Source of the DNA: Siphonodentalium dalli
Taxonomy: Eukaryota; Mollusca; Scaphopoda; Gadilida; Siphonodentaliidae
NCBI GenBank assembly: GCA_032622095.1
Contig: CP136063.1
Span: forward strand, 205,515,934 to 205,579,933
Direction of reading: 5' to 3'
DNA: 64,000 nt
Part shown: positions 39,521-51,435 of the stretch, one piece after another
How the letters are laid out: each line of letters begins with the position of its first letter
How positions within the stretch are numbered: the first letter of the stretch is position 1
The notes under the pieces: generated by a model
Told to the model about the DNA's origin: nothing
Databases searched by the model: none
What the model saw: only the letters and a program-made list of their open reading frames with translations
Made by a program: the position numbers and the translations under genes

Positions 39521-42500
39521 GGCCCCAAAAAGAAAGCTTTAAATACTCGCGCAATGCAAAATATCACGAATAATCAATAGTAAATGATCAAATATATATA
39601 ATATATAGTCCTTTTCCCGATATTTCTGTAACAGTATCTCAGATGTTTAGAGATTTAGATGATGATTTAGTTTGAGAAACGCTTGATGTTAGAAAAAGCG
39701 TCATGTCGCTCGCGCATGCGCACTCCAGGATAGATAACTCTTGAAAAACCAATGAAGACAACACTTTTCGTGACACTGTTATCATAACACCGCTTTGAGC
39801 TATGCCGAAGTCATTGACACAATACAAAATCACTTAAGTTAACAGCAGGGAGCAAATAAACTGGTATCGCATCGCAATTTGCTACCCAAATTTGGATAAA
39901 AGCTATGCAATTTGGTATGAATTTTATATGATTTTAGAACAATGCTATCTAATCATGTCAATGTGAGGTTATTTGCTGATCAAAATTTCAAAAGTAATTT
40001 GCTTCCTGGTTAACAGTGTCGGGTATCACAGGTTTGGTGTAAACAATATTTATTCCCAATACAAATTTTTTTTTAATATTTTAGCAAAATGCTAATGGAT
40101 TGTTATGGGTGATGAGACAACAAGTCTTTTGTGGCTTTTTTGTAAGTCCTCTCCAAGTCACAGGTTTATCACAAATTTTTTTATAATAGTGTTCACTGAC
40201 GTGACCATTTTGGGAAATGCCCACTGTTTATAACGTGCTTCATTAATGGTCACATGTCCGTAATAATACATTTGCTGCTACGTTACAAATATAGCATGCA
40301 AAATGCAATGTATGCTAATTTCAGCATTCAGTACTGCTGATCGCGAGGGGGTGGCGCATTTGACAAACTATACTACATAATCCGAAGTAATGCTCTTAAA
40401 TGACTATTTCTTTGGCCTTGAGGGTAGAAACTATTTGATTCGAGTCAAGGAATCCACCCATCAAAGGTCAGAATTATCAAATATCGATTTTTGAAATCTG
40501 TCATTTTTCACCACCTGGAATATTTGGTTGCCTAGCAAATATTCAATGAGCCGAGCGACATACTCTCAATACGAAATTGCATTGAACAAAATGTTACTAG
40601 TAATATATATTACGTTTTGGAAAATTTTATACTAGAGTTGACAGTGGTTAGAATTATTTTTTTATAATTAATCAATTCTGATAACTAAAGCGTCTTTTGA
40701 AGAAATGTTGTTTTGTTTGAATCTGATGATCAATATGGGACCATCAAATTGGATTGTGTACCTTTAAACATGGCCTGGTACTTAGCACTTGCAGAAACGG
40801 AGAAACCATGCAGTGATTTCTCAAGTCTGTGGCAGTTAGCATCTAAACTTGCAATGTTGTTACTAGTACCAAAATAAAAAATATGCCTTCTAAACTCACT
40901 GGGTAGACAGCCTGTAATTTTTTGTCTTGACAATGGGAATTCTGTCAATATGGTGAAAATATTGAAATTCTGTCAGATGTGCATGGGTTTTACTAGTAGT
41001 AGTATAGGCCCATACATGTACCCTATTATTCACAAGTGTCACTGTTATTAATATTCAAGTATTTAAATTTAAATGAGTCAATACTATAGGCCTACTATGG
41101 CGATGACCGACTAGTACTTGGGTTTTTTTTATGGATGGAGATTGAGTGAAAATATCTTTATTAAATTCATGTTTTTTTCTGAAGAGAAGGGGGGGGGGGG
41201 GGGGTTGTTAGAAACTCAGAAGTGGACACCCCGCACCAAGACCTCTTATTGGTAATATTTGGAAATATTTGACACTTACAGGGTAAACCCATTCATTGAA
41301 TTGATATCATGAAAAGTCCTTTTCTGATGCAGATACCAGTATTTCATCTTCATTCAAGAATTAAGGTTACAATATTCCATTTTCTGGTCATGTGAGCATG
41401 TAAACAATGCTATGGTACCGGTAATCATAAAGGGAAAATGATAATAAAGATACTAAAGGCAAAGAAAAAAATTTGCCTACATACCTACCCTAATTTATTT
41501 AGCATGTAACAGGAAACACACCTATTGTTATTGTTTTGCCTTACCGTTATGTCAATATTTAAGATTTGAAGAAAATTCAAGACCTGTGCATTTTAGTTAA
41601 TTATTCTGGTTCAAATATGCCATGAAATAGGACCCTGTGAAGCTTCGAAGATTCAATCAGTGTTGACATCGGCGATCTTAGAGAGCCAATTGGAATTAAT
41701 ATAGAATCTGAGTACTCTGCATGTTCATATAGGAGACCTACGGTAGATGTATGTAGAGGGAATTAGAGGCTCTATTTGGCACAGGAACTCTTTGGCTACC
41801 GCTGGACTACTGGTACTTTGATGTTTCTCCAGATGTTATCACTGTGCATGCATACTCCTGCAGACTAATCCAGTTGATCGTTCGCACAAAGATTACATTC
41901 AATTTTGCTTATGTTTGTCCAAATTGGTTTGAACGATCTTGAGTTGATACTCTCCTGGCTCGAGATGATGTTGACAGTTAGTCTGGTTATTTAGATGCTT
42001 GTATCTTTCTACCTTTCTAATTCTTTAGTAAGTCATGTGTGTGCACAGGGGAAGATCCAGGAAATTTGAAAAGGGGGAGGGGGCACCTTGAATAAAGGCA
42101 TATATGATGCATAGCATCATCGGATCAGCGAAGCAGTGAGTGGGGGAGAGCACGAGAGGGAATACCCCCTCTCTCTTAGGTGGGGGTCCGGGGGACATCC
42201 CCCAGGGAATATTTTGAATACTACATTCAAAACGACGTGTTTTCCTGTGCCCACTTGCAAATCAATCGAATACTGATATTAAAATAAATAGAATAGCAAT
42301 AATATTGAGTTACATACTAGTACATGTATATAATGTTCCAATCTGCGGTATGCACAAATAAAAACACAAATCTCAGTTTATATAGCTTATATGGAGCTAG
42401 TCATAATTACATTTACGCGGATCAATGGATGTACCGATGTTACTGCACGAGGACTGTGTATATCACATGAGTGGGCAGTATAACTACGGTATGCTATATA

Positions 42501-42790
42501 GAGAGTCGCGCAGTGCATGACAAGATTACAGCTCCTGTGTTTTCACCCCAGTTATATGTCCTCAAAATATATGGTAGGGATGTGTCAACACTGCGGTTTA
42601 TGTGTTCAAGATACTACGAATCGGTCAGCTTATTGGTATATACTAGTAGCTGCATGCTTACAGCTAGTTCAATTTGTGCAAGGACAAGTCTGAACTTCGG
42701 CATCAACTCTCTCAGTTCGCACATCACAGGGAAAAGTTAACTTATATTTTCGGAAAGTCAGTACAAATGATAGCAAATGATCAGGGCGGC
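39521..42790. other. Intergenic DNA without recognised gene
   Basis: AT-rich. A run of about 18 G lies near 41190-41207. A G-rich patch at 42060-42205 (gggggaggggg...gggggtccgggggacatcccccaggg) resembles a degraded repeat. A short block at 39732-39747 (agataactcttgaaaa) is inverted relative to 34935-34950 on the other side of the LINE. No coding signal. Confidence 0.35.
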
Positions 42791-42898
42791 ATGAGGATTT
42801 CCAAAGGCTTTCCTCCATTTTTCATGCTGCCGTTTGAATTTTTACTCATAATAGCCATCAGCTGCATGCATGCTGCACCAGCAAGTCATCAATGCAAG
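42791..42898 (+). other. Possible signal-peptide first exon
   Basis: An ATG opens 36 codons, MRISKGFPPFFMLPFEFLLI (first 20) followed by IAISCMHAAPASHQCK, ending in phase 0 at AATGCAAG|GTAGTC. The hydrophobic core and AxA-type site (APA-S) look like a cleavable signal peptide. The donor is only fair, and no downstream exon was recognised in the MITE-rich DNA that follows. Confidence 0.25.
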
Positions 42899-43828
42899 GT
42901 AGTCCGATCATTCTCTGATGTACTTGTTTTGTTTTGTTAATGTTTGAGTCACAATAAATATGTTCAATCAACTGAGTATGACAACAGTGACACCTGGCAA
43001 AAATATGTGTTTTGAAGCACTTGATCATTACTCTTATTTCAATTAAACAATGGCAGTTTATGCTGTCTTTACTCTTTTGTGCCAAATTTGTTCCAAGGGT
43101 GACACAACATGAGATCAAAGTTATAACATATTCTAAATATCCATATAATTTGACACAAACCAGCTCTTTATTTCTTTACCGAAAAGACTCTACATGTTTA
43201 ATAGTATACCATAATATGGCGTACGCCTATATATAATTTCTTTACGATGATATACTGCCGTCAGTGCAGTTTTCATACTAGTAGTTTGAGGTTCGATATT
43301 CCGAGGCAAACCTCCGTACTATCGAATGCTCGGACTGCGTTGTATAGGCCTATCCCAAAGTGTGGTTGTCTCATTTCTTTTGCTACATGTATAAATAGAT
43401 GGAATAGACACCATGGTTAGAATTGCTATATATTTATGCTTATAGAAACAATTGTGGCGCCGGGCCAGATATTTTTCAGAAACAAAATGTCAACAGAATT
43501 TTTATTTTGCTCTGCATGGCGAAAATAGTCTGTGTGGGCGCGCCCACATCGCGGCCGGGATGTTGGATCCGCTCTTGCATGGATATACATCCAACCACAG
43601 TTAAAATAGTCAGATTAATGTAAAACATGGAAACTGTTGTATATATATGAATGTATGTTAGCAATATTAAATGCAGAAACTTCGGCAGCTCGGAGTCAAA
43701 TGGCTCCCGAACACGTTCCAAAAAATCCTTGCTCTGACGAAAATAGGGGGGGGGGGGCATGCACCGAGATGGTAGATCCGCCCTTGTGTGTGCATACATT
43801 AGCTGGGACTAAATAAATATCCCATTAC

Positions 43829-43829
<1 letters not shown>
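42899..43829. other. Intergenic DNA without recognised gene
   Basis: AT-rich. A patch at 43440-43600 and an inverted echo at 43735-43800 share GCGGATC/GATCCGC-type sequence next to a G-run (43746-43757). Nothing assignable. Confidence 0.3.

Positions 43830-43863
<34 letters not shown>
43830..43863. repeat. Poly-C tract of 34
   Basis: Uninterrupted C from 43830 to 43863, immediately left of an inverted-repeat element. The length is likely to be assembly-dependent. Confidence 0.9.
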
Positions 43864-43864
43864 A

Positions 43865-44072
43865 CCAAGCTGTACTCTCACCTGCCGAATAATAGTGCAT
43901 GCATGATTATTTTAATTTGAGTCAAAAATACAATCCTGCACTATTATTAGGCAATGAGACATATACCGGTAGTGAAATTGCCTGCACTATTATTAATTTC
44001 AGCCAAAAATACAGCCCTGCACTGTAATTCGACCTCCACGATTATTCGCAGGTGAGAGTACCTTGCTGAATC
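43865..44072. mobile_element. About 205-bp MITE with GTACTCTCACCTGC ends
   Basis: Left CTGTACTCTCACCTGCCGAA and right TTCGCAGGTGAGAGTACC are inverted. The interior has three short direct repeats of CCTGCACTATTATTA type. No ORF. Flanking duplication not resolved because of the poly-C tract. Confidence 0.7.
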
Positions 44073-44664
44073 TTGAGCGGATATATATTTTGTAACCTAA
44101 TACAGCCCTCGAAATTAGCTATGGCAATAAGCAATGCCATAGAAAAAGTCGTAGAAGTCAATATAGAATTTCATGAAATTCTAAAACAATGTCAATGAGG
44201 AATTTCAAGGAGTGCCTTATACTGTCATAGAACTTTAGCATTATTAACATTGATATTTCTTTCAAATACCAGCAATATTAATAGTATGCTGATTACATTG
44301 GATATTACCAGTATATGTCCTTGGATTTTGAAAAATGTTGGTGCGCAAATAATTGTGGACATGATTCTGGATCATGGGGCACTTCTTTTCTTTGGTGTGC
44401 CTGCGGGAAATATTGTTCTGTATAAACTATAATGTCCAAGATCACAATACACACAGTTTTGTGTATCGGTACCTTACTTTTCAAACCCAGGTGTACTAAG
44501 GCGCAAACATTGTAAGCGCTTTGACTATTGTCAGTATTGTGCATGTCAAAATCAAATGAATGATATTATGAGCCTGATTGAAATAAAAGAATTAAGTTGT
44601 CTCTCTTGTATTAGAATTGTCCAGGATCTTGCTCAGTACTGGTTAAAGATAGAGCAGAGATGGC
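44073..44664. other. Intergenic DNA without recognised gene
   Basis: AT-rich, no recognised gene or repeat. Confidence 0.3.
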
Positions 44665-45135
44665 TTAAAGGCCCACTTAATTTTTGAATGCCCAGATCAC
44701 ATTATATACAACATATTCCTTATTTAATATACCATTTGATAGAGGAAGTTCCAAAACATTGCATTATCAACTTATCCAGTTGACTAAACTGCGAACATGT
44801 TGTTTTTGTCAAGGTACCGATATGTGTTCTGTGCTTAATTTCGATCTGGTCTATACTGCCAGTCTCTTATTCTCAATAAAAGGGGAATAACTCTATCTCT
44901 TACTAGTTGTGAATTACAATACATTCTGGGGTAAATAACTGGGGGAGTCTTGGTGTGAATCTAAGAATCTCTGTCACTTGGTGGACACTCCTACTACTTT
45001 GCCAAAGCTGTTCCGTATTCCGGTAGAATATATGAATTTTTGTTCCTCGCCCAAATGGTATATAATATGGAATATGTTGTATATAATGTGATATGGGCTA
45101 GTGTCTGGGCATTAAAAAATTAAGTGGGCCTTTAA
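44665..45135. mobile_element. 470-bp TTAA-ended MITE (TTAAAGGCCCACTTAA)
   Basis: TTAAAGGCCCACTTAATTTT at the left and its inverse at 45116-45135 continue inward through TGCCCAGA and a second matching block (cattatatacaacatattcc / ggaatatgttgtatataatg). TTAA lies at each end (44665-44668 and 45132-45135). No ORF of significance. Termini compatible with piggyBac-type TTAA targeting. Confidence 0.8.
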
Positions 45136-45519
45136 ACAGTATTTATTCGACCCACAAACATAAGAGGTGTATTTTGACCTAAACCCTTAATCATGCTTGG
45201 ATGGCTTGTTTCACCATTGGATGATACGTGTATTTCTTTTATTAATCAGTGTGAATAAGTATATTTCTGGGCAATACATGTAAGTACAGATCAAGGCAGG
45301 ATTGAACTGATAACTCACTTGGAGTGTAAACCAGTCTTGCATTTGAACAGTGGAAGCCATTAAACCTATTCACTCAAAAGATGATTATGCCAGTTGTGTT
45401 AGGAGGCCAAAAGTGGAGTTAACCAATCAATATCTGTATAGGTTTCGAATGAGTAATCCCCTATAATGGGTAAATATTCATTCAATGATAGCATATATAT
45501 GTCATTAATAGTCAATATT

Positions 45520-45640
45520 ATCAGGAATTCCCACAGAAAAGTTATCCAATATTGAAGTACGTGTGTACATATATATTATCAGGAATTCCACAGAAAAGTT
45601 ACCCAATGTTGAAGAACGTGTGTACATATATATTATATTA
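45520..45640. repeat. Tandem duplication, about 67-bp unit
   Basis: Two adjacent copies of a unit starting TATCAGGAATTCC, with CACAGAAAAGTTA, CCAATxTTGAAGxACG and TGTGTACATATATAT. They differ by a few substitutions and a 1-bp indel. Confidence 0.85.
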
Positions 45641-45847
45641 CCACAGAATTTGTAAGTTTCCCCTCCGACGCTGAATAAAGGCTTCCGAAGGCAGCCTGTT
45701 ACAGCTAGTTTGTATATAAAATGATGACTTGTTACATTAGATGGTGATTTATATTTATCAAAATGTAAAATGTACAGAATGTACTGTCAGCTTATATCAT
45801 AAAGACTGTCAAATGAATAGGATGAGCAGTATTTATATATTTACTTA

Positions 45848-46023
45848 CAGTAATGCCCTAATTAATCGACTCCTTAACCACAACAGAATTATGGGTAATT
45901 TTTCAGGATTTAGTTGGAAATGTGGCTTGTTGCCATTGCAACAAGCCATATTTCTGACTAAATCCTGAAAAATTAATCATAATTCTGCTGTGGTTAAGGA
46001 GTCGATTATTTAGGACATTACTG
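45848..46023. mobile_element. Tc1/mariner-like palindromic MITE, copy 1
   Basis: Starts CAGTAATGCCCTAATTAATC and ends GATTATTTAGGACATTACTG, flanked by TA on both sides (45846-45847 and 46024-46025). Almost the whole element folds as one hairpin through TTTTTCAGGATTTAG and GGCTTGTTGCCA. TA target duplication and CAGT ends fit Tc1/mariner-mobilised MITEs. Confidence 0.85.
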
Positions 46024-46270
46024 TATTTAAGGCAGGTTAAAATATGCTTGAGCGGTAGGTTTTTATGGGGACGAGGCTTTCCCTGAAAAACAAACTATTA
46101 TATTTATCTGGCCGTAGTATTATTCTATTTTATTCCAAGAGTCGATTAATTTCTTACGATTTTCTGTCATGTTGAACTTTCCTGACAGTTTTATATTATG
46201 GTGGAGGGGTAAATTCCAACTCAAGGGATGGGGGTACCGGGTGTAAATAAAGTATCCCAGAGTTGTGAAT

Positions 46271-46751
46271 AGAGCCCTGCGAATCGGCACTTTCCGCAGA
46301 TACAAAAATCGATATTGAATCGGTAAGCCAATGTCGACATCGAATCGACTAGCTGCAAGTGCAGAACATAAGTGTTCGAAGTCAGTTCCAATTTTATTCC
46401 TATAAGGTGTCGGGCAATTTCAGTGTAAGAATGTTGACAGTAAATAAGATCACATGTGTTTTAGTTATACTGGTATATATTTTAATTGAGTTTTATTAAT
46501 TAAAGTAAAATGTTTAATAGTATATGTATGTGTATGCGCAAGAAAATTTATGCAGTTTGCAGTTAATCATTACTAATAATTCGCGATCTGGTTTGATATA
46601 AAAACCATATAATCTGCAGACAGGTTTGTGGCGTGATAACGTGATACTAACTAGCATTATATTTATATGTGTACTTGTCCAGCCACAATGTAAAATAAAT
46701 TATTACAGCGATATCAACATCGAATCGAATTTCGAATATTCGCAGGGCCCT
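46271..46751. mobile_element. 480-bp MITE with AGxGCCCTGCGAAT ends
   Basis: Left AGAGCCCTGCGAATCGG and right ATTCGCAGGGCCCT are inverted, with further ATCGAATCGA/TCGAATCGA blocks just inside. The termini resemble hAT-type ends. Flanks GTTGTGAA and GTTGGAGA are similar but not identical, so the target duplication is unproven. Confidence 0.6.
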
Positions 46752-47887
46752 AGTTGGAGAGTTTTGTCTACAGTTAAATCTGGACTGTAGGGCACCCAGA
46801 AACGGTACATGATTTATTATCACGGAGAGTGTAGAAAATTCCAGTTATACCACTAGAGTATGCTCTTCAGTTTCTGTGTTGCATTCAATAATTATATAAA
46901 TCACAATGCCGAATGTAACAATCATGCACTATGTGGCGAAACATTACTTTGTGTGTTGCATGTCCAACATTATTATATGTTGGCCCGACAGTTGGATGTT
47001 GGATAAGCTGAAAACCCGAACTTTAATGACGTATATCATTGGGTTTTACTTGCATTGCAGTCACTGATAAATCCTGCAGGTGGATCTGTTTTAAGCAGGA
47101 ACAGGATTTGCGTGCCCGCCCAAAGGGCGGCACGAGGACGGTGGTGGGCTCATCCGAAGATCGCCCTTACGCCCTGTCTTGAATCTTCTTTGGTCTTTTA
47201 TCTTCGATAGTCAGGCCTCGGATCGGGTGGAGAAGTCTTGAGGTCGGGATTGGTCAGCGTCGTAGGTGTCTTGAATCTTGTCTTGAATCTTCACTTGGTC
47301 TTTGCCTTGTACTTTTTCCTTGATCTATGCCTTGATCTTTGCCTTTGCCATGTCTCGGCATCTTGGAAAATGCGGGACGATCCAGCGATGATGCTGGATT
47401 GCGCATTTTCAGTTGGTTGTCCACGCCCGGGACCTTCCAATCTGTTTTAATTATCTGTGTACCTTTATATATACTTAACAGACTTTCATATTTATATCAA
47501 TACATATTTTCACTCCTAACTGGTTATCCAATATGTTGCTTTCATGACTGTGATTGTATTATTTTCTGTCCGTGTCACTCTATTTACTCCCATACTCTAA
47601 CTTCACACAAACTGGTTTAACTGCATAATTCCTATGCCACAACATATCATATAATGACTTATTTTGAGAAGTGATGTAATATACATGTAGACAACCATGT
47701 TGGGTGCCATCTTGGATAACAAATTTTTCCGAAAGCGGATTTGAGCAGATTTTGGATATGTTGTTACTTGGACATTTGCGCATGTTTTGACACCAAAATA
47801 CACCTTAATACAATTTGTTCTGGGTTGACCCTGCATTTTGACTTCAAAGACCAGACTATTACATGTGCATGACACAGCCTCTGGAGC
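46752..47887. other. Intergenic DNA with C/T-rich repeat and hairpin
   Basis: Includes 47100-47440, where TTGAATCTT and CCTTGATCTTTGCC motifs recur irregularly, followed by a strong hairpin at 47366-47410. No protein recognised. Confidence 0.35.
47366..47410. repeat. 45-nt two-stem hairpin
   Basis: GAAAATGCG pairs with CGCATTTTC, and inside it ATCCAGC pairs with GCTGGAT around a GATGAT loop. An RNA of this sequence would fold tightly on either strand. Function unknown. Confidence 0.6.
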
Positions 47888-48351
47888 AAGCCTGCAAATA
47901 GTGCATCTGTCATTTGCAGAATGAGGTCCTCAGTGGGTGAGTTTAGTGATGTTATCCTGCCAATCTGTTGGATTGGAGTAACCGGCAGGTTAGCATCACC
48001 AAATTCACCCTCTGGGAACCTCATTCTGCTTAGGCCTCAACTGCTATGGGAGACCTAGGATCAGATTGAAGTTCCTCAGTTGAAGTTGGTATTGTTCATC
48101 GATTAGTCACCTTGATTATGCATTTTATCTTCTGCAAATTAGGGGATATAGAAATTTCTCAGAAGGGAAAAAAGTTACTAAAACAATGTTAAATTGAGAC
48201 TATAGATACTTCTCAGAAGATGAGGCCTAAGCAGAATGAGGTCCCCAGAGGGTGAATTTGTTGATGCTAGCCCATTGTGTGGGATAGCATCACTAAATTC
48301 ACCCTCTAAGGATTTCATTCTGCAAATGACAGACACACTATGTCCAGGCTT
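47888..48351 (+). mobile_element. hAT-like two-hairpin MITE, full copy
   Basis: AAGCCTG...GTCATTTGCAG at the left and CTGCAAATGAC...CAGGCTT at the right are TIRs. Each end then forms its own hairpin (GCAGAATGAGGTCC to GGACCTCATTCTGC-type; 47917-48029 and 48233-48327). They are separated by a body containing GGATCAGATTGAAGTTCC, TTTTATCTTCTGCAAATTAG and AGATACTTCTCAGAAG. Both flanks contain AGCCTCTGGAGC, suggesting an insertion-site duplication. Confidence 0.85.
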
Positions 48352-48686
48352 TCATAGCCTCTGGAGCTCTAAACAGGAATTCAATTTCAGTTGCTGTGAT
48401 TAAACAATTCCATCATTATTACGTTTCCCATACAGATTTTTATCATACAGATGAATCCTGTTTATACAGAGAAAGAGTCTTTTATATAAATATTTGGAAT
48501 TTGGAGACACAGGGGTCAATTTCATTTTTTAAATTTGTATAGCATATTGCAGCACGCGGTAGATTTTGTTTAGCATTCCCTACCAATACATGTTTTTTCA
48601 TTGTAAATTGGTCAGCAGTAATTGGAAATCGTATCGCAAATTGCAATGCGAATCCAATTAAATTGAGCCCTTAGACAAATTGATTG

Positions 48687-48909
48687 TTGAACCCTTTCTC
48701 TACTAAAGACCCATTGATGAGTAGTTCCCTTAGGAAATGTTCAGATAAGATGTTCAACAAATGGCCATCTCCCACCCACGAATAGGAATCTTTCCGCACT
48801 TTGTGTATCATCTGCTTACTTTGTCTGACCATACCTTCAGACGATTAATAGATCATTCCAATGTATACTTTTGTAAGTGGGAGAATCCCTTTAGTGAAGA
48901 AAGGGTTAA
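48687..48909. mobile_element. TTAA-type MITE (CCCTTTCTxxACTAAAG)
   Basis: The left TTGAACCCTTTCTCTACTAA and right TTTAGTGAAGAAAGGGTTAA are inverted. The right end keeps TTAA (48906-48909); the left reads TTGA. The interior matches diverged copies at about 49095-49895 and 52775-53025 (AAATGTTCAGATAA, AACTTATTATCTGAA). Confidence 0.7.
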
Positions 48910-49094
48910 TATATTAGCTTTTGAAAATTAAAGAGATTTTATAATTTTTCATGTACATCTGACATGAAGTGACTAAATGGTTGTAATTATTATTTTTCCC
49001 ATGGCACCATGCTATTTTATCAGCTGACTGCTACTTAGTGTCAATCCTCAACAAGATGATTTTTCTCTGGCCATTATTACCAGTGTCTCTTTGT

Positions 49095-49895
49095 TTTATG
49101 CAGGTGGTATGTCCCCACATAATACTAGTAGCTGGATATTGCTGTGGGAAATCCATAGGAAATGTTCAGACATAGGTTATTTGTTGAACTTATAATCTGA
49201 ATACTGCTCATGTATATGAATCCTTCTGCACTTGTATTATATCTTTTCGTTGTCTGTTGTCTGCTTTTCTTACCAGAATGCCCAGGTATTGCGCTGGCCA
49301 CAAAAAATATTTATCCAAAATTTTAGCCACTATGAGATTTTTTTCTAGCCAATTTTCCCGTGGACAAAATTAATTGAAAAAAAACCCCCTATTTTGGTAG
49401 TGATTTCAACTTTATTAATAAAAGAACGAGACATATATATATAATATTCAAACTTTATATACAAAATAGATCCTTGTGTAAAACTTCCCCAACTTCATCA
49501 GAACGACTAACATCATCGTCATTCACAGTCAATACACCGGTACACAGTTTGGTACCTCCACTATAGTTTTACTGGAACGTGGAGCAAAGAATTGTGTAAC
49601 TTTTCGAACTTTCGATTCAGACTCAGTGTCGGATTTTGGCGATGGGAAGCCGTTTTGGCGATGTACTTCATATAAAATCATATATACTTTGTTCAAAAAC
49701 TTTACCCAATTCTTTTAGTCAAACGTGATTTTGTTCTTAGCAAAATTGAATTATGTTTAGCAATTTGCTAATTTGGCACCCGCCAGCACGAGCCCTGAGA
49801 ATGCTCCTCCAGATGAATAATAGACTGTTCCAACGTAGATGTATACTTTTATAACTGAATGGGAGAATCCATTCAGTATACAAAGGTTTAGAACT
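49095..49895. mobile_element. Diverged copy of the preceding MITE, split by an insertion
   Basis: 49140-49285 (AGGAAATGTTCAGACATA..., AATCCTTCTGCACTTG) and 49800-49895 (ATGAATAATAGACTGTTCCAACG, GAATGGGAGAATCC) are the two halves of the family. About 510 unrelated bases lie between. Read on the minus strand, the insert ends with AATAAA (near 49418-49425), so it may be a retroposed 3' end. Confidence 0.5.
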
Positions 49896-49972
49896 GACTC
49901 CACTGAGCCTATCCATTTACTGAGAGTTCAGAGAGTCAATGGGACCTGGATATTTCACTATACAGTAATACC

Positions 49973-50142
49973 ATAAATAATATGGGTAATTTTTCAGGAT
50001 TAAGTTGGAAATCTGGCTTCATCGGAAAGCTCTCAGTGAGAGCTTTCCGATGAATGGCAACAAGCCATATTTCCGACTAAATCCTGAAAAATTACCCATA
50101 ATTCTGCTGTGGTTAAGGAGTTGATTATTTAGGGCATTACTG
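49973..50142. mobile_element. Tc1/mariner-like palindromic MITE, copy 2
   Basis: Same family as 45848-46023, flanked by TA. The left arm lacks the segment between CATAAATAAT and ATGGGTAATT; the right arm is complete (TTCCGACTAAATCC...GGCATTACTG). The central loop carries the extra hairpin GAAAGCTCTCAGTGAGAGCTTTC. Confidence 0.8.
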
Positions 50143-50460
50143 TATAGTGGGTAGAGTCTGGTACTAGTAGATTCCCTGGTAGAGATCATGATTACGAAAC
50201 AGTTCAAATTACTTTTGACTGAGGTATACATGTATGTATATACATATATAGTAGGGGGGATCGAGTGTCTAATTGGTAAGGTGTATTACCGGTAGTTAAA
50301 ATTCCGGTATGCATGGATAATTTATTTGTGATCCGCACAAAGGTTGGGTAACCTGGTTCTTGTATCTGGTCAAGTTTTTCAGTTTTCTTGGGGATCGGTG
50401 GTTTCTGAAGTGAAGTGATTTCCCAATGATTGTAACATACATGTAGTGTTTCCTTTGCCT

Positions 50461-50689
50461 TTAACCCTTCATGATGGGAGCTGCGCTGGTACAGCATTAA
50501 AGATCTGGAGCATCAATTTTTTCCCCCTTTTTAGTGTATACATTTTAATGTAGTTCAGGTATTTTGTTCTCTGAAATGGTACAACCAAAGTGGGCCCAGT
50601 GGGATAGAGTCTGGTTAATACATTTGTAACGTTTCAGTTTGACTCACTGAAATAAGCCTTCTGATCTTTAGCTCTGTTTGAAGGGTTAA
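50461..50689. mobile_element. 229-bp TTAA-bounded MITE
   Basis: TTAACCCTTCA at the left and TGAAGGGTTAA at the right are inverted; both TTAA sites are intact (50461-50464 and 50686-50689). The left subterminal CATGATGGGAGCTG matches the right end of the element finishing at 59040, so they share a family. piggyBac-type ends. Confidence 0.75.
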
Positions 50690-50786
50690 TATCATTTGAC
50701 ATATAATAGCTACCGGTATTATCCCTCATTATCCTTGAGAAATTTCACATCCCTTTTCCTGTAGTTCACAATATATTAACCAAATA

Positions 50787-50900
50787 GTGAGGGGGACCCC
50801 AATGTCTTCAAAATTAATTGTCTTGGAAACTGGTTTACTAACACACTGACAGAGAAAGTATTGCTTGGCAAGAATAATCAGTATCATTCAGATCTATGTG
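50787..50900 (+). repeat. 114-bp direct repeat, copy A
   Basis: GTGAGGGGGACCCCAATGTC through ACACACTGACAGAGAAAG to ATCTATGTG; a near-identical copy lies at 51323-51435 on the far side of a hAT-like MITE. Confidence 0.85.
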
Positions 50901-50927
50901 TTACATGGCTACCGTAGCTTTCAAATC

Positions 50928-51295
50928 TGCATATAGTGTCTGTCCTTTGCAGATTGAGGTCCCCAGAGACTAACTATCGCGTATAGCGGGCTGGCATCAC
51001 CAAATTCAACCTCTGGCGACCTCATTCTGCTCAGGCCTCATCTTGTGGGAAGTATCTATAGTCTCAGATTATCATTGTTTTTAGTTACTTTTTCTCTTCT
51101 GGGCAGTTTCTATATCCCCTAATTTGCAGAAGATAAAATAAATAAATGAGGTGACTAATGGGTGAACATCACCATTTTCAACTGGGGAACTTCAATCTGA
51201 TCCTACCGGTAGATCTCCCATAGCACTATGATATCAGTTGAGGTCTATGCCCGAGTAAGGTTCCCAGAGGGTGAATTTAGTGATGTTAGCGTTGG
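50928..51295 (-). mobile_element. hAT-like two-hairpin MITE, copy in reverse orientation, truncated
   Basis: The body blocks appear in reverse (CTTCTGGGCAGTTTC, CCCCTAATTTGCAGAAG, GGAACTTCAATCTGATCC). The first hairpin (50948-51031) is intact. The second is cut after GGGTGAATTTAGTGATG near 51290. Confidence 0.75.
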
Positions 51296-51322
51296 TCCCA
51301 TCATAAAATGGTTAACTAAACT

Positions 51323-51435
51323 GTGAGGGTGACCCCAATGTCTTCAAAATTAATTGTCTTGGAACTGGTTTACCAACACACTGACAGAGAAAGTATTGCT
51401 GGGCAGAAATAACCAATATCATCCAAATCTATGCG
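51323..51435 (+). repeat. Direct repeat, copy B
   Basis: Copy of 50787-50900 with about a dozen differences (for example TGGAACTGG for TGGAAACTGG, and GCTGGGCAGAAAT for GCTTGGCAAGAAT). Confidence 0.85.

Noticed and set aside
42060-42205. GC-rich patch as CpG island promoter
   Set aside because: It is G-run rich with few CpGs and resembles a degraded repeat.
43285-43345. B-box-like ggttcgatattcc suggesting a tRNA
   Set aside because: No acceptor or anticodon stem could be formed around it.
50150-50330. tRNA-like or SINE-like sequence (agtgggtagagtctgg; gtgtctaattggtaagg; gttcaaat)
   Set aside because: A-box- and B-box-like words occur, but no cloverleaf could be paired and spacing is not consistent.
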